64,000 bases of DNA from Micromonospora sp. HNM0581. GTDB taxonomy: Bacteria > Actinomycetota > Actinomycetes > Mycobacteriales > Micromonosporaceae. A program made the position numbers and the translations under genes. The stretch spans positions 62,001-126,000 of the forward strand of contig NZ_JAASAD010000015.1 in assembly GCF_012726175.1 (NCBI RefSeq), read 5' to 3'. A model generated the notes under the pieces. The model did not search any database, was not told the origin of the DNA, and worked only from the letters and a program-made list of their open reading frames with translations. Each line of letters opens with the position of its first letter. Position 1 is the stretch's first letter. Below are positions 8,672-17,973 of the stretch, one piece after another.

Positions 8672-9993
8672 CCGCGTCGAACTACGCCACCGAACGCGAA
8701 ACGACCGAGGGTCGGGTCTTCACCGTCACCGGCGGGGACTGGGACGACGTTGTATCCGGCGTCGACCCGATCAACGAGGGCCGGATCGTCGTCAACATGG
8801 GTCCGCAGCACCCGTCCACGCACGGCGTGCTCCGGCTGATCCTGGAGCTGGAGGGCGAGACGGTCCGGGAGGCCCGCTCGGTCGTCGGCTACCTGCACAC
8901 CGGTATCGAGAAGAACCTGGAGTACCGCAACTGGGTGCAGGGTTCGACGTTCGTGACCCGAATGGACTACCTCTCGCCGATCTTCAACGAGACGGCGTAC
9001 TCGCTGGCCGTGGAGAAGCTGCTCGGCATCACCGACGACGTCACCGAGCGGGCCAACACCATCCGCGTGTTGATGATGGAGCTGAACCGGATCTCCTCGC
9101 ACCTGGTGTGGCTGGCCACCACGGGCATGGAGCTGGGCGCGATCTCGATCATGCTCTACGGCTTCCGGGAGCGCGAGTACATCCTGGAGATCTTCGAACT
9201 GATCACCGGCCTGCGGATGAACCACGCGTACGTCCGGCCGGGCGGCGTCGCCCAGGACGTACCGGACGAGGCGATCGTCAAGATCCGCGAGTTCCTCAAG
9301 GTCATGCCGAAGCGCCTCAAGGAGTACGAGGACCTGCTCTCCGGCCAGCCGATCTGGTTGGAGCGGACGCAGAACGTGGCCGTGCTCGACGTGACCGGCT
9401 GCCTGGCGCTCGGTGTCACCGGCCCGGTGCTGCGCTCAGCCGGCCTGGCCTGGGATCTGCGCAAGACCATGCCGTACTGCGGCTACGAGACGTACGAGTT
9501 CGACGTGCCGACTCACCCCGACGGCGACGTCTGGGGCCGCTACCTGGTCCGACTGGCCGAGATCCGCGAGTCGATGAAGCTCGTCGAGCAGGCGCTCGAC
9601 CGGCTCCGGCCCGGCCCGGTGATGGTGGCCGACAAGAAGATCGCGTGGCCGGCGCAGTTGGCCATCGGCGTCGACGGCATGGGTAACTCGCTGGAGCACG
9701 TCGCGAAGATCATGGGCCAGTCGATGGAGTCCCTGATCCACCACTTCAAGCTGGTGACGGAGGGCTTCCGGGTGCCACCGGGTCAGGTGTACGTCGCGGT
9801 CGAGTCGCCACGCGGCGAGTTGGGTGTACACGCGGTCTCCGACGGCGGGACGCGGCCGTACCGGGTGCACTACCGGGAGCCGAGTTTCGTCAACCTCCAG
9901 GCCCTGCCGGCGATGGCCGAGGGTGGCCTGATCGCCGACGTCATCGCCGGCGGCGCCTCGCTGGACCCCGTCATGGGAGGTTGTGACCGGTGA
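8668..9993 (+). CDS. nuoD: NADH-quinone oxidoreductase subunit D
   Basis: A 441-aa 49-kDa subunit that forms the quinone pocket with NuoB. Signatures are NMGPQHPSTHGVLRLILELEG near residue 45 and the C-terminal SPRGELGVHAVSDG, ending in the expected aspartate-containing DPVMGGCDR. ATG 8668 overlaps the nuoC stop (ATGA). Its own stop is overlapped by the GTG of a repeat-encoded micro-ORF. Confidence 0.96.
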   Translation: MTASNYATERETTEGRVFTVTGGDWDDVVSGVDPINEGRIVVNMGPQHPSTHGVLRLILELEGETVREARSVVGYLHTGIEKNLEYRNWVQGSTFVTRMDYLSPIFNETAYSLAVEKLLGITDDVTERANTIRVLMMELNRISSHLVWLATTGMELGAISIMLYGFREREYILEIFELITGLRMNHAYVRPGGVAQDVPDEAIVKIREFLKVMPKRLKEYEDLLSGQPIWLERTQNVAVLDVTGCLALGVTGPVLRSAGLAWDLRKTMPYCGYETYEFDVPTHPDGDVWGRYLVRLAEIRESMKLVEQALDRLRPGPVMVADKKIAWPAQLAIGVDGMGNSLEHVAKIMGQSMESLIHHFKLVTEGFRVPPGQVYVAVESPRGELGVHAVSDGGTRPYRVHYREPSFVNLQALPAMAEGGLIADVIAGGASLDPVMGGCDR

Positions 9994-10038
9994 GCGCGAG
10001 GAGTGAGCTTGCGAGCCCCGCAGTCGGGAACGGAAGGC
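9989..10038 (+). repeat. Interspersed nuo-junction repeat, copy A
   Basis: A 50-bp element beginning GGTGAGCGCGAGGAGTGAGC and ending in the ribosome-site-like GGAAGGC. Nearly identical copies occur at 21537 and 21593; copy A differs by two bases. It fills the nuoD/nuoE junction. Confidence 0.85.
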
Positions 10039-10046
10039 GACGCTGA
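9990..10046 (+). CDS. Coupled micro-ORF in the nuoD-nuoE junction (18 aa)
   Basis: GTG 9990 overlaps the nuoD stop (GTGA). The frame reads VSARSELASPAVGNGRRR and stops at TGA 10044-10046, which overlaps the nuoE ATG (TGATG). A ribosome that ends nuoD could therefore pass through this frame into nuoE. Whether the peptide is made or functional is unknown; the repeat may matter only as RNA. Confidence 0.45.
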   Translation: MSARSELASPAVGNGRRR

Positions 10047-11086
10047 TGACTGTCTTCACCGAACAGACGCGGACCCGGGCCCGGGAGATCATCGCCCGTT
10101 ACCCGGTGGACCGCTCCCGCTCGGCTCTGCTGCCGCTGCTGCATCTCGTACAGGCCGAGGAAGGTTACGTCTCCCCGGCCGGTGTGGCGTTCTGCGCCGA
10201 AGTGCTCGGTCTGAACAAGGCCCAGGTCGGTGCGGTGGCCAGCTTCTACACCATGTACAAGCGGCGGCCCACCGGTGACTGGCTGGTAAGCGTCTGCACC
10301 AACACGATGTGCAACGTGCTCGGTGGCCAGGAGGTCTACGACACCCTCGCCGAGCACCTGGGGGTCGGACACGACGAGACCACCGCCGACGGCACCATCA
10401 CCCTTGAGCACGCCGAGTGCCTGGCCGCCTGCGACTACGGCCCGGTGATGACCGTCAACTACGACTTCTTCGACGGCGTCGACCCGCAGGCCGCGGTCGG
10501 GGTGGTCGACGAACTGCGCGCCGGTGGTCGGCCCACGCCGAGCCGTGGTGCCCGGCTCTGCACCCTAAAGGAGATGGCCGTGCAGCTCGCCGGCTTCGCC
10601 GACGAGCGGGACGGCGCCGTCGCCGACGGTGTGCCGGGCGAGCCGACCCTGCGTGGCCTGCGACTGGCCCAGCAGCACGGCATCTCGGCACCGGGCTTCG
10701 ACCCGAACACCCCCATCCGCGGTGGCAAGCCGGAGGACAAGCCCGCCCCCGCCACCCCGGCGAAGGCCGCCCCGAGCGGCAGCACCGCGCCCGACGTGCC
10801 CGCCCCGGACCGCAAGTCACCGCAGTTGCGTACGGCCGAGACCCGGCAGCCGGACGCCGGGACGCCGGCCCCGGACGCACCCGGCACCAAGGTTCCCGTG
10901 GACGGGCAGCCGCCCGCCCCAGACGACGCCCGGGCCGCCGAGGCCGCCGGTGCGGCAGCCAACAAACCGGCCAGCGACGCCAAGCCGGCGGGCGACGACA
11001 CGGGGGCACAGGAGCGCAACCTCAGGGAAGCGGAGTCGGCCAACGGCGGTCAGGACTCCGCACACGACAAGGGGGCTCAGCAGTGA
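10046..11086 (+). CDS. nuoE: NADH-quinone oxidoreductase subunit E with long C-terminal tail
   Basis: A 346-aa protein. Residues 1 to ~185 form the thioredoxin-like [2Fe-2S] subunit: cysteines C84-x4-C89 (CTNTMC) and later CLAAC. The remaining ~160 residues are rich in Pro, Ala, Asp and Gly with no recognisable domain; NuoE is usually 160-250 aa. GC-rich third positions continue through the tail and the stop overlaps the nuoF start, so it is genuinely coding. ATG 10046 overlaps the micro-ORF stop. Confidence 0.93.
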   Translation: MTVFTEQTRTRAREIIARYPVDRSRSALLPLLHLVQAEEGYVSPAGVAFCAEVLGLNKAQVGAVASFYTMYKRRPTGDWLVSVCTNTMCNVLGGQEVYDTLAEHLGVGHDETTADGTITLEHAECLAACDYGPVMTVNYDFFDGVDPQAAVGVVDELRAGGRPTPSRGARLCTLKEMAVQLAGFADERDGAVADGVPGEPTLRGLRLAQQHGISAPGFDPNTPIRGGKPEDKPAPATPAKAAPSGSTAPDVPAPDRKSPQLRTAETRQPDAGTPAPDAPGTKVPVDGQPPAPDDARAAEAAGAAANKPASDAKPAGDDTGAQERNLREAESANGGQDSAHDKGAQQ

Positions 11087-12399
11087 CCACGCCCGCGCCG
11101 CAGACCCTGGCCAAGCTGACGCCCGTGCTCACCAAGCGTTGGCTGTCCCCGGATGCCTGGCAGATCGGCACCTACGAGAAGCTCGACGGTTACGCGGCGC
11201 TGCGCAAAGCGGTCAAGGCGCACCCGGACGACCTCATCCAGCTGATCAAGGATTCCGGGCTGCGGGGTCGTGGCGGGGCCGGCTTCCCCACCGGCCTGAA
11301 GTGGGGCTTCATCCCGCAGGGCGACGGTAAGCCGCACTACCTCGTGGTCAACGCCGACGAGGGCGAGCCCGGCACCTGCAAGGACCTGCCGTTGATGACC
11401 CACGACCCGCACTCGCTGGTCGAGGGGGTCATCATCGCCTCGTACGCGATCCGGGCCAGTCGCGCCTACATCTACATCCGCGGTGAGGCGGTGCACGCCG
11501 CCCGGCGGCTACGCAACGCCGTCAACGAGGCGTACGCCAAGGGCTACCTCGGACGAGACATCCTCGGCTCGGGTTTCGACCTGGACCTGGTGGTGCACTC
11601 GGGAGCCGGCGCGTACATCTGCGGCGAGGAGACGGCCCTGCTCGACTCCCTGGAGGGCTTCCGGGGCCAGCCTCGGCTACGTCCGCCGTTCCCGGCCACC
11701 CACGGCCTGTACGCCAGCCCCACCGTGGTCAACAACGTCGGCACCATCGCCAGCGTGCCGTACATCGTGCTGGCCGGTGCCGACTGGTGGAAGTCGATGG
11801 GTACCGAGAAGTCCGCCGGACCGATGATCTACTCCCTCTCCGGGCGGATCACCAATCCCGGCCAGTACGAGTGCGGCCTCGGCATCACGCTGCGCGAGCT
11901 GATCGAGTTGGCCGGCGGGATGCTGCCGGGGCACAACCTGAAGTTCTGGACGCCGGGCGGATCGTCGACGCCGCTGCTCACCGCCGAGCACCTCGACGTG
12001 CCACTGGACTTCGAGGGGGTGGCTGCCGCCGGCTCGATCCTCGGCACCACCGCCACGCAGATCTTTTCCGACCAGGACTGCCCGGTCTACGCGACCTACC
12101 GGTGGCTGGAGTTCTACCACCACGAGTCGTGCGGCAAGTGCACGCCGTGCCGGGAAGGCAACTACTGGATGGTCCGGGTCTACCGGCGCATCCTCGCCGG
12201 CCAGGGCACCCGGGACGACCTGGACACGCTGCTCGACACCTGCGACAACATCCTCGGCCGCTCCTTCTGCGGCCTGGGTGACGGTGCCACCAGCTCGGTG
12301 ACCTCGTCGCTGAAGTACTTCAAGCAGGACTACCTCGACTACATCGAGGGACGGACCGCGCCGAAGTTGTCCGACAAGCAGTTGGTGGGAGCCCACTAA
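11083..12399 (+). CDS. nuoF: NADH-quinone oxidoreductase subunit F (NADH/FMN-binding)
   Basis: A 438-aa subunit that takes electrons from NADH. It has the NADH-binding glycine motif GRGGAGFPTGLKWGF, the FMN-region NADEGEPGTCKD and the N3 [4Fe-4S] motif SCGKCTPCREG with the distal cysteine in GRSFCGLGDGA. GTG 11083 overlaps the nuoE stop (GTGA). The frame is open far upstream through nuoE but that part is not NuoF. Confidence 0.96.
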   Translation: MTTPAPQTLAKLTPVLTKRWLSPDAWQIGTYEKLDGYAALRKAVKAHPDDLIQLIKDSGLRGRGGAGFPTGLKWGFIPQGDGKPHYLVVNADEGEPGTCKDLPLMTHDPHSLVEGVIIASYAIRASRAYIYIRGEAVHAARRLRNAVNEAYAKGYLGRDILGSGFDLDLVVHSGAGAYICGEETALLDSLEGFRGQPRLRPPFPATHGLYASPTVVNNVGTIASVPYIVLAGADWWKSMGTEKSAGPMIYSLSGRITNPGQYECGLGITLRELIELAGGMLPGHNLKFWTPGGSSTPLLTAEHLDVPLDFEGVAAAGSILGTTATQIFSDQDCPVYATYRWLEFYHHESCGKCTPCREGNYWMVRVYRRILAGQGTRDDLDTLLDTCDNILGRSFCGLGDGATSSVTSSLKYFKQDYLDYIEGRTAPKLSDKQLVGAH

Positions 12400-14894
12400 T
12401 GACGGACGTTGCCAAGCCGACCGAGACGGTCACCCTCACCATCGACGGCGTCGAGGTCACCGCCCCGAAGGGGGCGCTGCTGATCCGGGTCGCCGAGCAG
12501 ATGGGCACCGAGATCCCCCGGTTCTGCGACCATCCGCTGCTGGCTCCGGCCGGCGCCTGCCGGCAGTGCCTGGTGGAGGTGGAGGGGCAGCGCAAGCCCG
12601 TCGCCTCCTGCACCCAGACGGTCGCCGACGGGATGGTGGTCCGTACCCAGCTCACCTCTCCGGTCGCCAAGAAGGCGCAGGAGGGGATCATGGAGCTGCT
12701 CCTGGTGAACCACCCCCTCGACTGCCCGATGTGTGACAAGGGCGGTGAGTGCCCGCTACAGAACCAGGCCATGTCGACCGGTCGCAGCGACTCCCGCTTC
12801 CACGAGCACAAGCGGGAGTATCCGAAACCGCTGCCGATCAGTACCCAGGTGCTGCTCGACCGGGAACGCTGCGTGCTCTGCCAGCGCTGCACCCGATTTT
12901 CCGAGGAGATCGCGGGCGACAAGTTCATCGACCTGATGAACCGCTCCTCCGCCGAGGAGATCAACATCTACCGGGACGAGGAGTACGGCGTCGAGGGTGA
13001 CGAGGGCGACGTCCCTTTCAACTCGTACTTCTCCGGAAACACCGTGCAGATCTGTCCGGTGGGCGCGTTGACCGGCAGCCAGTACCGCTTCCGTGCCCGC
13101 CCGTTCGACCTGGTCTCCAGCCCGAGCGTGTGTGAGCACTGCTCGGCTGGCTGCGCCCAGCGCACCGACTGGCGGCGGGGCAAGGTGCTACGCCGGCTGG
13201 CCGGCGACGATCCCCAGGTCAACGAGGAGTGGAACTGCGACAAGGGGCGGTGGGGCTTCCAGTACGCCCGCGCCGCTGACCGGCTCACCACTCCGTTGGT
13301 ACGCGACGAGCACACCGGCGAACTGCGCGAAGCGTCCTGGAGCGAGGCGCTCAGCGTCGCTGCCGAAGGGCTGCGGTCGGCCCGGGACACCGGCCAGGGT
13401 GCCGCGGTGCTCACCGGCGGTCGACTGACGATCGAGGACGCGTACGCGTACGCCAAGTTCGCCCGGGTCGCCCTGCACACCAACGACATCGACTTCCGGG
13501 CCCGCCCGGTCTCCCGCGAGGAGGCCGACTTCCTGGCCAGCACGGTCGCCGGCAGCACCGACGTCACCTACACCGACGTCGAGAGGGCACCGGCGGTGGT
13601 GCTTGTCGGCCTGGAGCCGGAGGAGGAGTGCCCGATCCTCTTCCTGCGGCTGCGCAAGGCGTACCTGAAGAACAAGCTCAAGGTGTACGCGATCGCCCCG
13701 TTCGCCACCCGTGGCCTGGAGAAGCTCGGTGCCAAGCTGGCCCGGGTGGTGCCGGGCGAGGAGGCCGGGGTGCTCGCCGAGCACGCCACGGTCGCCGAGG
13801 CGCTCAGCGCCGAAGGGGCGATCCTGTTCGTCGGTGAGCGGCTGGCCACTGTGCCAGGGGGCCTCTCCGCCGCTGCTGAGGTGGCCGCGCGTACCGGGGC
13901 GAAACTGGCCTGGGTGCCGCGACGTGCCGGTGACCGTGGGGCGGTCGACACCGGCTGCCTGCCGAACCTGCTGCCCGGTGGTCGGCTGGTCACCGAGCCG
14001 GGTGCGCGTGCCGAGTTGGGCGAGGCGTGGGACATCCCGGCCGGGATCATCCCGAGTCAGGCGGGCCGGGACACCGAAGGGATCCTCGGCGCCGCCGCCG
14101 CAGGGCAGCTGGGCGCGCTGGTGGTGGCCGGGGTGGACCCGGCCGACCTGGCCGATCCGCGTCTGGCCGAGCAGGCCCTGGACGCGGTGCCCTTCCTGGT
14201 CAGCCTGGAGTTGCGGGCCACTGCGGTGACCCGCCGGGCGAACGTGGTCCTGCCGGTTGCGCCGGCGGTGGAGAAGGCCGGCAGCTTCCTGGACTGGGAG
14301 GGTCGGCTGCGTCCCTTCGAGGCGGTGCTGGACACCGCCGCGATGACCGACGGTCGGGTGCTCGACGCGCTCGCCGCCCAGTTGGATGTGCGGCTGGGCA
14401 CCGGGGACGTGCCGTCCGTACGCCGTGAGCTGGGTAGCCTGCCGGCGACCCGGGCGAGCCGGCCGGCCGCTCCGACCGTGACGCCCGGCACGGTGCCGCA
14501 GCCGGGTGCCGGTGAGGCGGTGCTGGCGACCTGGCACCAGCTGGTCGACCTGGGCAGTCTCACCGACGGTGACGAGCACCTGGGGGGCACTGCCCGCCCG
14601 CCGGTGATCCGGCTGGGCAAGGCCAGCGCGGAAGCGCTCGGCATCGCCGACGGCGAACCGGTCACGGTGGGCACCGATCGGGGTGCGTTGACCCTGCCGG
14701 TGGCGATCACCGAGATGCCGGACGGGGTGGTCTGGCTACCCACGAACTCGCCCGGTTCGACCGTGCGGCGCAGTTTGGGTGCCACCTCCGGCGCGGTGGT
14801 CCGGATCTCCGCACCCGGCACCACCGAGCCGGTCGCCGCCGACGCGGCGGACCGGCCGGGTCCGATCCTCAACTCCTCCGGGGGTGTCGCATGA
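12399..14894 (+). CDS. nuoG: NADH-quinone oxidoreductase subunit G
   Basis: An 831-aa iron-sulfur subunit of the peripheral arm. The N-terminal 2Fe-2S ferredoxin domain (CDHPLLAPAGACRQCLVEVEG) is followed by the His/Cys cluster (CDKGGECPLQNQ) and the 4Fe-4S segment CVLCQRCTRFSEE. A molybdopterin-oxidoreductase-like domain without cofactor function continues from about residue 240. ATG 12399 overlaps the nuoF stop (TAATG). Confidence 0.96.
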   Translation: MTDVAKPTETVTLTIDGVEVTAPKGALLIRVAEQMGTEIPRFCDHPLLAPAGACRQCLVEVEGQRKPVASCTQTVADGMVVRTQLTSPVAKKAQEGIMELLLVNHPLDCPMCDKGGECPLQNQAMSTGRSDSRFHEHKREYPKPLPISTQVLLDRERCVLCQRCTRFSEEIAGDKFIDLMNRSSAEEINIYRDEEYGVEGDEGDVPFNSYFSGNTVQICPVGALTGSQYRFRARPFDLVSSPSVCEHCSAGCAQRTDWRRGKVLRRLAGDDPQVNEEWNCDKGRWGFQYARAADRLTTPLVRDEHTGELREASWSEALSVAAEGLRSARDTGQGAAVLTGGRLTIEDAYAYAKFARVALHTNDIDFRARPVSREEADFLASTVAGSTDVTYTDVERAPAVVLVGLEPEEECPILFLRLRKAYLKNKLKVYAIAPFATRGLEKLGAKLARVVPGEEAGVLAEHATVAEALSAEGAILFVGERLATVPGGLSAAAEVAARTGAKLAWVPRRAGDRGAVDTGCLPNLLPGGRLVTEPGARAELGEAWDIPAGIIPSQAGRDTEGILGAAAAGQLGALVVAGVDPADLADPRLAEQALDAVPFLVSLELRATAVTRRANVVLPVAPAVEKAGSFLDWEGRLRPFEAVLDTAAMTDGRVLDALAAQLDVRLGTGDVPSVRRELGSLPATRASRPAAPTVTPGTVPQPGAGEAVLATWHQLVDLGSLTDGDEHLGGTARPPVIRLGKASAEALGIADGEPVTVGTDRGALTLPVAITEMPDGVVWLPTNSPGSTVRRSLGATSGAVVRISAPGTTEPVAADAADRPGPILNSSGGVA

Positions 14895-16237
14895 TTTCGC
14901 TGGCGCAGCCGCCGTCGCTCAGCGACTTCGGCCACGACCCGTGGTGGCTGATCCTCGGCAAAATCGTCTTCGCGTTCGTGGTCGCGCTGCTCGGTACGCT
15001 GCTCGGCGTCTGGTTCGAGCGGCGGGTCGTCGGCTTCATGCAGGTACGGCCGGGGCCGAACCAGCTCGGCCCGTTCGGCCTGCTACAGACGCTTGCCGAC
15101 GGTTTGAAGATGGCCTTCAAGGAGGACATCCTCCCGCGTTCGGCGGACAAGGTCGTCTACTTCTTCGCTCCGGCCATCTCCGTGATCTGTGCGGTCACCG
15201 CGCTGTCGGTGATCCCGTTCGGCCCGATGGTGAGCGTCTTCGGTCACCAGACGCCGTTGCAGGTCACCGACGTGCCGGTGGCGGTGCTCGTGGTGCTGGC
15301 CTGCTCGTCGATGGCGGTCTACGGCATCGTGCTCGCCGGTTGGGCGTCCGGCTCGACCTATCCGCTGCTCGGTGGGCTGCGTTCCGCCGCCCAGCTGATC
15401 TCCTACGAGGTGGCGCTGGGGCTGTCGATCGTGGCGGTGTTCATGCTCGCCGGCACGATGTCCACGAGTGAGATCGTGGCCGCCCAGGGCGACGGGACCC
15501 AGCTCAGCCTGTTCGGGTTCGACATACCGGCACCGGGCTGGTACGCGCTGCTGCTCTTCCCGAGCTTCATCGTGTTCTTCATCTCCATCGTCGGCGAGAC
15601 CAACCGGCCGCCGTTCGACCTGCCGGAGGCGGAGTCGGAGCTGGTCGCCGGCTTCATGACCGAGTACAGCTCGCTCAAGTTCGCGCTGATCATGCTCAGT
15701 GAGTACGTCGCGATGGTGACCATGTCGGCCTTCACCGTGACGCTCTTCCTGGGTGGTTGGCACGCGCCGTGGCCGATCACCGTGTGGTCGGGCGCCAACT
15801 CCGGCTGGTGGCCGCTGCTCTGGTTCTTCGGCAAGGTCATCCTGCTGGTGTTCGTCTTCGTCTGGTTGCGCGGCACCCTGCCCCGGCTGCGGTACGACCA
15901 GTTCATGCGTCTCGGTTGGAAGGTGCTCATCCCGATCAGCCTGGTCTGGATCGTGATCCTCGCCGGGCTGCGCACCATCGACGACTGGGACACCCAGAGC
16001 CGGCTGTACGCCATCGGCGTTCCGGCTGGCCTGGTGCTGCTCGCTGCGCTGTTCTGGCCGAGTCGCAAGTCGGCACCGAAGCCGAGCCTCGCCGAGCAGG
16101 TCGACAACCGGCCGCAGGGTAGCTTCCCGCTGCCCCCGCTGGATCTGCAGGTACCACCGAGCCCGCGCACCCGGCGCATGGTCGCCGAGCGGGAGCCGGC
16201 CAACGCTCCCGCCGGCCAGGACTCTGAGGAGGTGTGA
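14891..16237 (+). CDS. nuoH: NADH-quinone oxidoreductase subunit H
   Basis: A 448-aa membrane subunit at the quinone entry site, with about eight helices and signatures such as ERRVVGFMQVRPGPNQLGPFG and the acidic loop GETNRPPFDLPEAESELVAGF. A ~60-residue hydrophilic, proline-rich C-terminus is added. ATG 14891 overlaps the nuoG stop (ATGA). Confidence 0.96.
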   Translation: MISLAQPPSLSDFGHDPWWLILGKIVFAFVVALLGTLLGVWFERRVVGFMQVRPGPNQLGPFGLLQTLADGLKMAFKEDILPRSADKVVYFFAPAISVICAVTALSVIPFGPMVSVFGHQTPLQVTDVPVAVLVVLACSSMAVYGIVLAGWASGSTYPLLGGLRSAAQLISYEVALGLSIVAVFMLAGTMSTSEIVAAQGDGTQLSLFGFDIPAPGWYALLLFPSFIVFFISIVGETNRPPFDLPEAESELVAGFMTEYSSLKFALIMLSEYVAMVTMSAFTVTLFLGGWHAPWPITVWSGANSGWWPLLWFFGKVILLVFVFVWLRGTLPRLRYDQFMRLGWKVLIPISLVWIVILAGLRTIDDWDTQSRLYAIGVPAGLVLLAALFWPSRKSAPKPSLAEQVDNRPQGSFPLPPLDLQVPPSPRTRRMVAEREPANAPAGQDSEEV

Positions 16238-16238
16238 C

Positions 16239-16880
16239 GTGGGCGCGATCACCGGAACGTTCAAGGGCTTCGGGGTCACCTTTTCGCACATGTTCAGGAA
16301 GGTCGTCACCACCGACTACCCGTTCACCCCGCCGAAGCCGGCACCGCGTTACCACGGGCGGCACATCCTCAACCGGCACCCGGACGGGCTGGAGAAGTGC
16401 ATCGGCTGTGAGCTGTGCGCCTGGGCCTGCCCGGCGGATGCGATCTACGTGGAGGGTGGCGACAACACCGACGAGCAGCGCTTCTCGCCGGGCGAGCGGT
16501 ACGCCAGCGTCTACCAGATCAACTACGCCCGCTGTATTTTTTGCGGGCTGTGTATCGAGGCTTGCCCGACCCGCTCGTTGACCATGAGCAACGAGTACGA
16601 GCTGGCCCGCGACAACCGCAAGGATCTGATCTTCACCAAGGAGCAGCTGTTGGCGCCGCTGCTGTCCGGGATGGAGCAGCCGCCGCACCCGATGCGGCTT
16701 GGTGACAGCGAGAAGGACTACTACGTCGGCAGCCTCACCAACCCGGGCACCTCCGCCGGGGCGGAGCGTTCCCCGATGGGGCCGGGCAGTTACCGGGTCG
16801 ACGAGCATCCGGGTGTCACCTTCCCCGGTGCCGAGCAGGCCGCTCAACGCGCCGAGGCGGAGAAAGGGGAGTCGGCATGA
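16239..16880 (+). CDS. nuoI: NADH-quinone oxidoreductase subunit I
   Basis: A 213-aa ferredoxin-like subunit with two [4Fe-4S] clusters (N6a/N6b): CIGCELCAWACP and CIFCGLCIEACP. It conducts electrons toward NuoB. GTG 16239 lies one base after the nuoH stop. The last ~60 residues are a hydrophilic extension common in actinobacteria. Confidence 0.95.
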   Translation: MGAITGTFKGFGVTFSHMFRKVVTTDYPFTPPKPAPRYHGRHILNRHPDGLEKCIGCELCAWACPADAIYVEGGDNTDEQRFSPGERYASVYQINYARCIFCGLCIEACPTRSLTMSNEYELARDNRKDLIFTKEQLLAPLLSGMEQPPHPMRLGDSEKDYYVGSLTNPGTSAGAERSPMGPGSYRVDEHPGVTFPGAEQAAQRAEAEKGESA

Positions 16881-17647
16881 ACACCTCGACGCTGCTCGCC
16901 GCCTCCGGTGCGGTCTCCGGCGGAGAGGCGGTCACGTTCTGGATCCTCGCTCCGGTCGCGCTGGCCGGTGCGATCGGCATGGTGGCCGCCCGCAACGCGG
17001 TGCACTCGGCGCTGTGGCTGGTGCTGACCATGCTCAGCCTCGGGGTGTTCTACGTGCTCCAGGCCGGCCCGTTCATCGGCATGGTGCAGATCATCGTCTA
17101 CACCGGTGCCATCATGATGCTCTTCCTGTTCGTGCTGATGCTCGTCGGTCGGGAGGCGTCCGACTCCCTCATCGAGGTGCTGCGTGGCCAGCGGATCGCG
17201 GCGATCGGGTTGGGTCTCGGCTTCGCCGGCCTGCTCGGTAGCGGGGTATACCGGGCCACCCAGGGCAGCATCCCGGTCGGTCTGGAACAGGCCAACTCGG
17301 GCGGCAACGTGGAGGGCATCGCCCGCCTGCTCTTCACCGACTACGTCTTCGCTTTCGAACTCACCGCGGCACTGCTGATCACCGCCACTATCGGCGGCAT
17401 GATCCTGGCGCACGTCGAACGGCGCAAGGAGGACAAGCGCGATCAGGTGGCCACCATGAAGGCCCGCTTCGCGCCCGGCAACTACCCCGGTCCGAAGCCC
17501 GGCCCGGGTGTCTTCGCCACCTCCTCGTCCGTCGCCACTCCGGCCCGTCTGCCGGACGGGCGACTGAGCGACCGCAGCACGCCGGACATCCTGCCCGTGC
17601 GGGAGCTGACCGCCGAGGAGACCACGCTGAAGGGCACTGAGAAATGA
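16877..17647 (+). CDS. nuoJ: NADH-quinone oxidoreductase subunit J
   Basis: A 256-aa membrane subunit with five transmembrane helices and the typical FIGMVQIIVYTGAIMMLFLFVLM segment around residues 72-95 (written here in part: QIIVYTGAIMMLF). A ~75-residue cytoplasmic tail follows the last helix. ATG 16877 overlaps the nuoI stop (ATGA). Confidence 0.94.
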   Translation: MNTSTLLAASGAVSGGEAVTFWILAPVALAGAIGMVAARNAVHSALWLVLTMLSLGVFYVLQAGPFIGMVQIIVYTGAIMMLFLFVLMLVGREASDSLIEVLRGQRIAAIGLGLGFAGLLGSGVYRATQGSIPVGLEQANSGGNVEGIARLLFTDYVFAFELTAALLITATIGGMILAHVERRKEDKRDQVATMKARFAPGNYPGPKPGPGVFATSSSVATPARLPDGRLSDRSTPDILPVRELTAEETTLKGTEK

Positions 17648-17961
17648 GTGACTTCTTCTCGGTCGAGCCGAACTACTACCTGGTCCTCGCCGCGGTGCTG
17701 TTCACCATCGGCGCCGCCGGGGTGCTGGTCCGGCGCAACGCGATCGTGCTGTTCATGTGCGTCGAACTGATGCTCAACGCGGCCAACCTGGCGCTCGTCA
17801 CCTTCAGCCGGATGAACGGTGACCTCAACGGCCAGATCATGGCGTTCTTCGTGATGGTGGTGGCGGCGGCCGAGGTCGTGGTCGGGTTGGCCATCATCAT
17901 GGCGATTTTCCGCACCCGACGTTCCGCCAGCGTCGACGACGCCAACCTGCTGAAGTACTAG
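17644..17961 (+). CDS. nuoK: NADH-quinone oxidoreductase subunit K
   Basis: A 105-aa, three-helix membrane subunit of the antiporter-like module, with buried glutamates in CVELMLNAANLAL and AAAEVVVGLAI. ATG 17644 overlaps the nuoJ stop (ATGA). Confidence 0.95.
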   Translation: MSDFFSVEPNYYLVLAAVLFTIGAAGVLVRRNAIVLFMCVELMLNAANLALVTFSRMNGDLNGQIMAFFVMVVAAAEVVVGLAIIMAIFRTRRSASVDDANLLKY

Positions 17962-17973
17962 AGGGGCCCACCG

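Noticed and set aside
10417..11082. N-terminal extension of nuoF through nuoE
   Set aside because: Arg/Gly/Ala-rich shadow reading; NuoF begins normally at GTG 11083 with a GTGA overlap.
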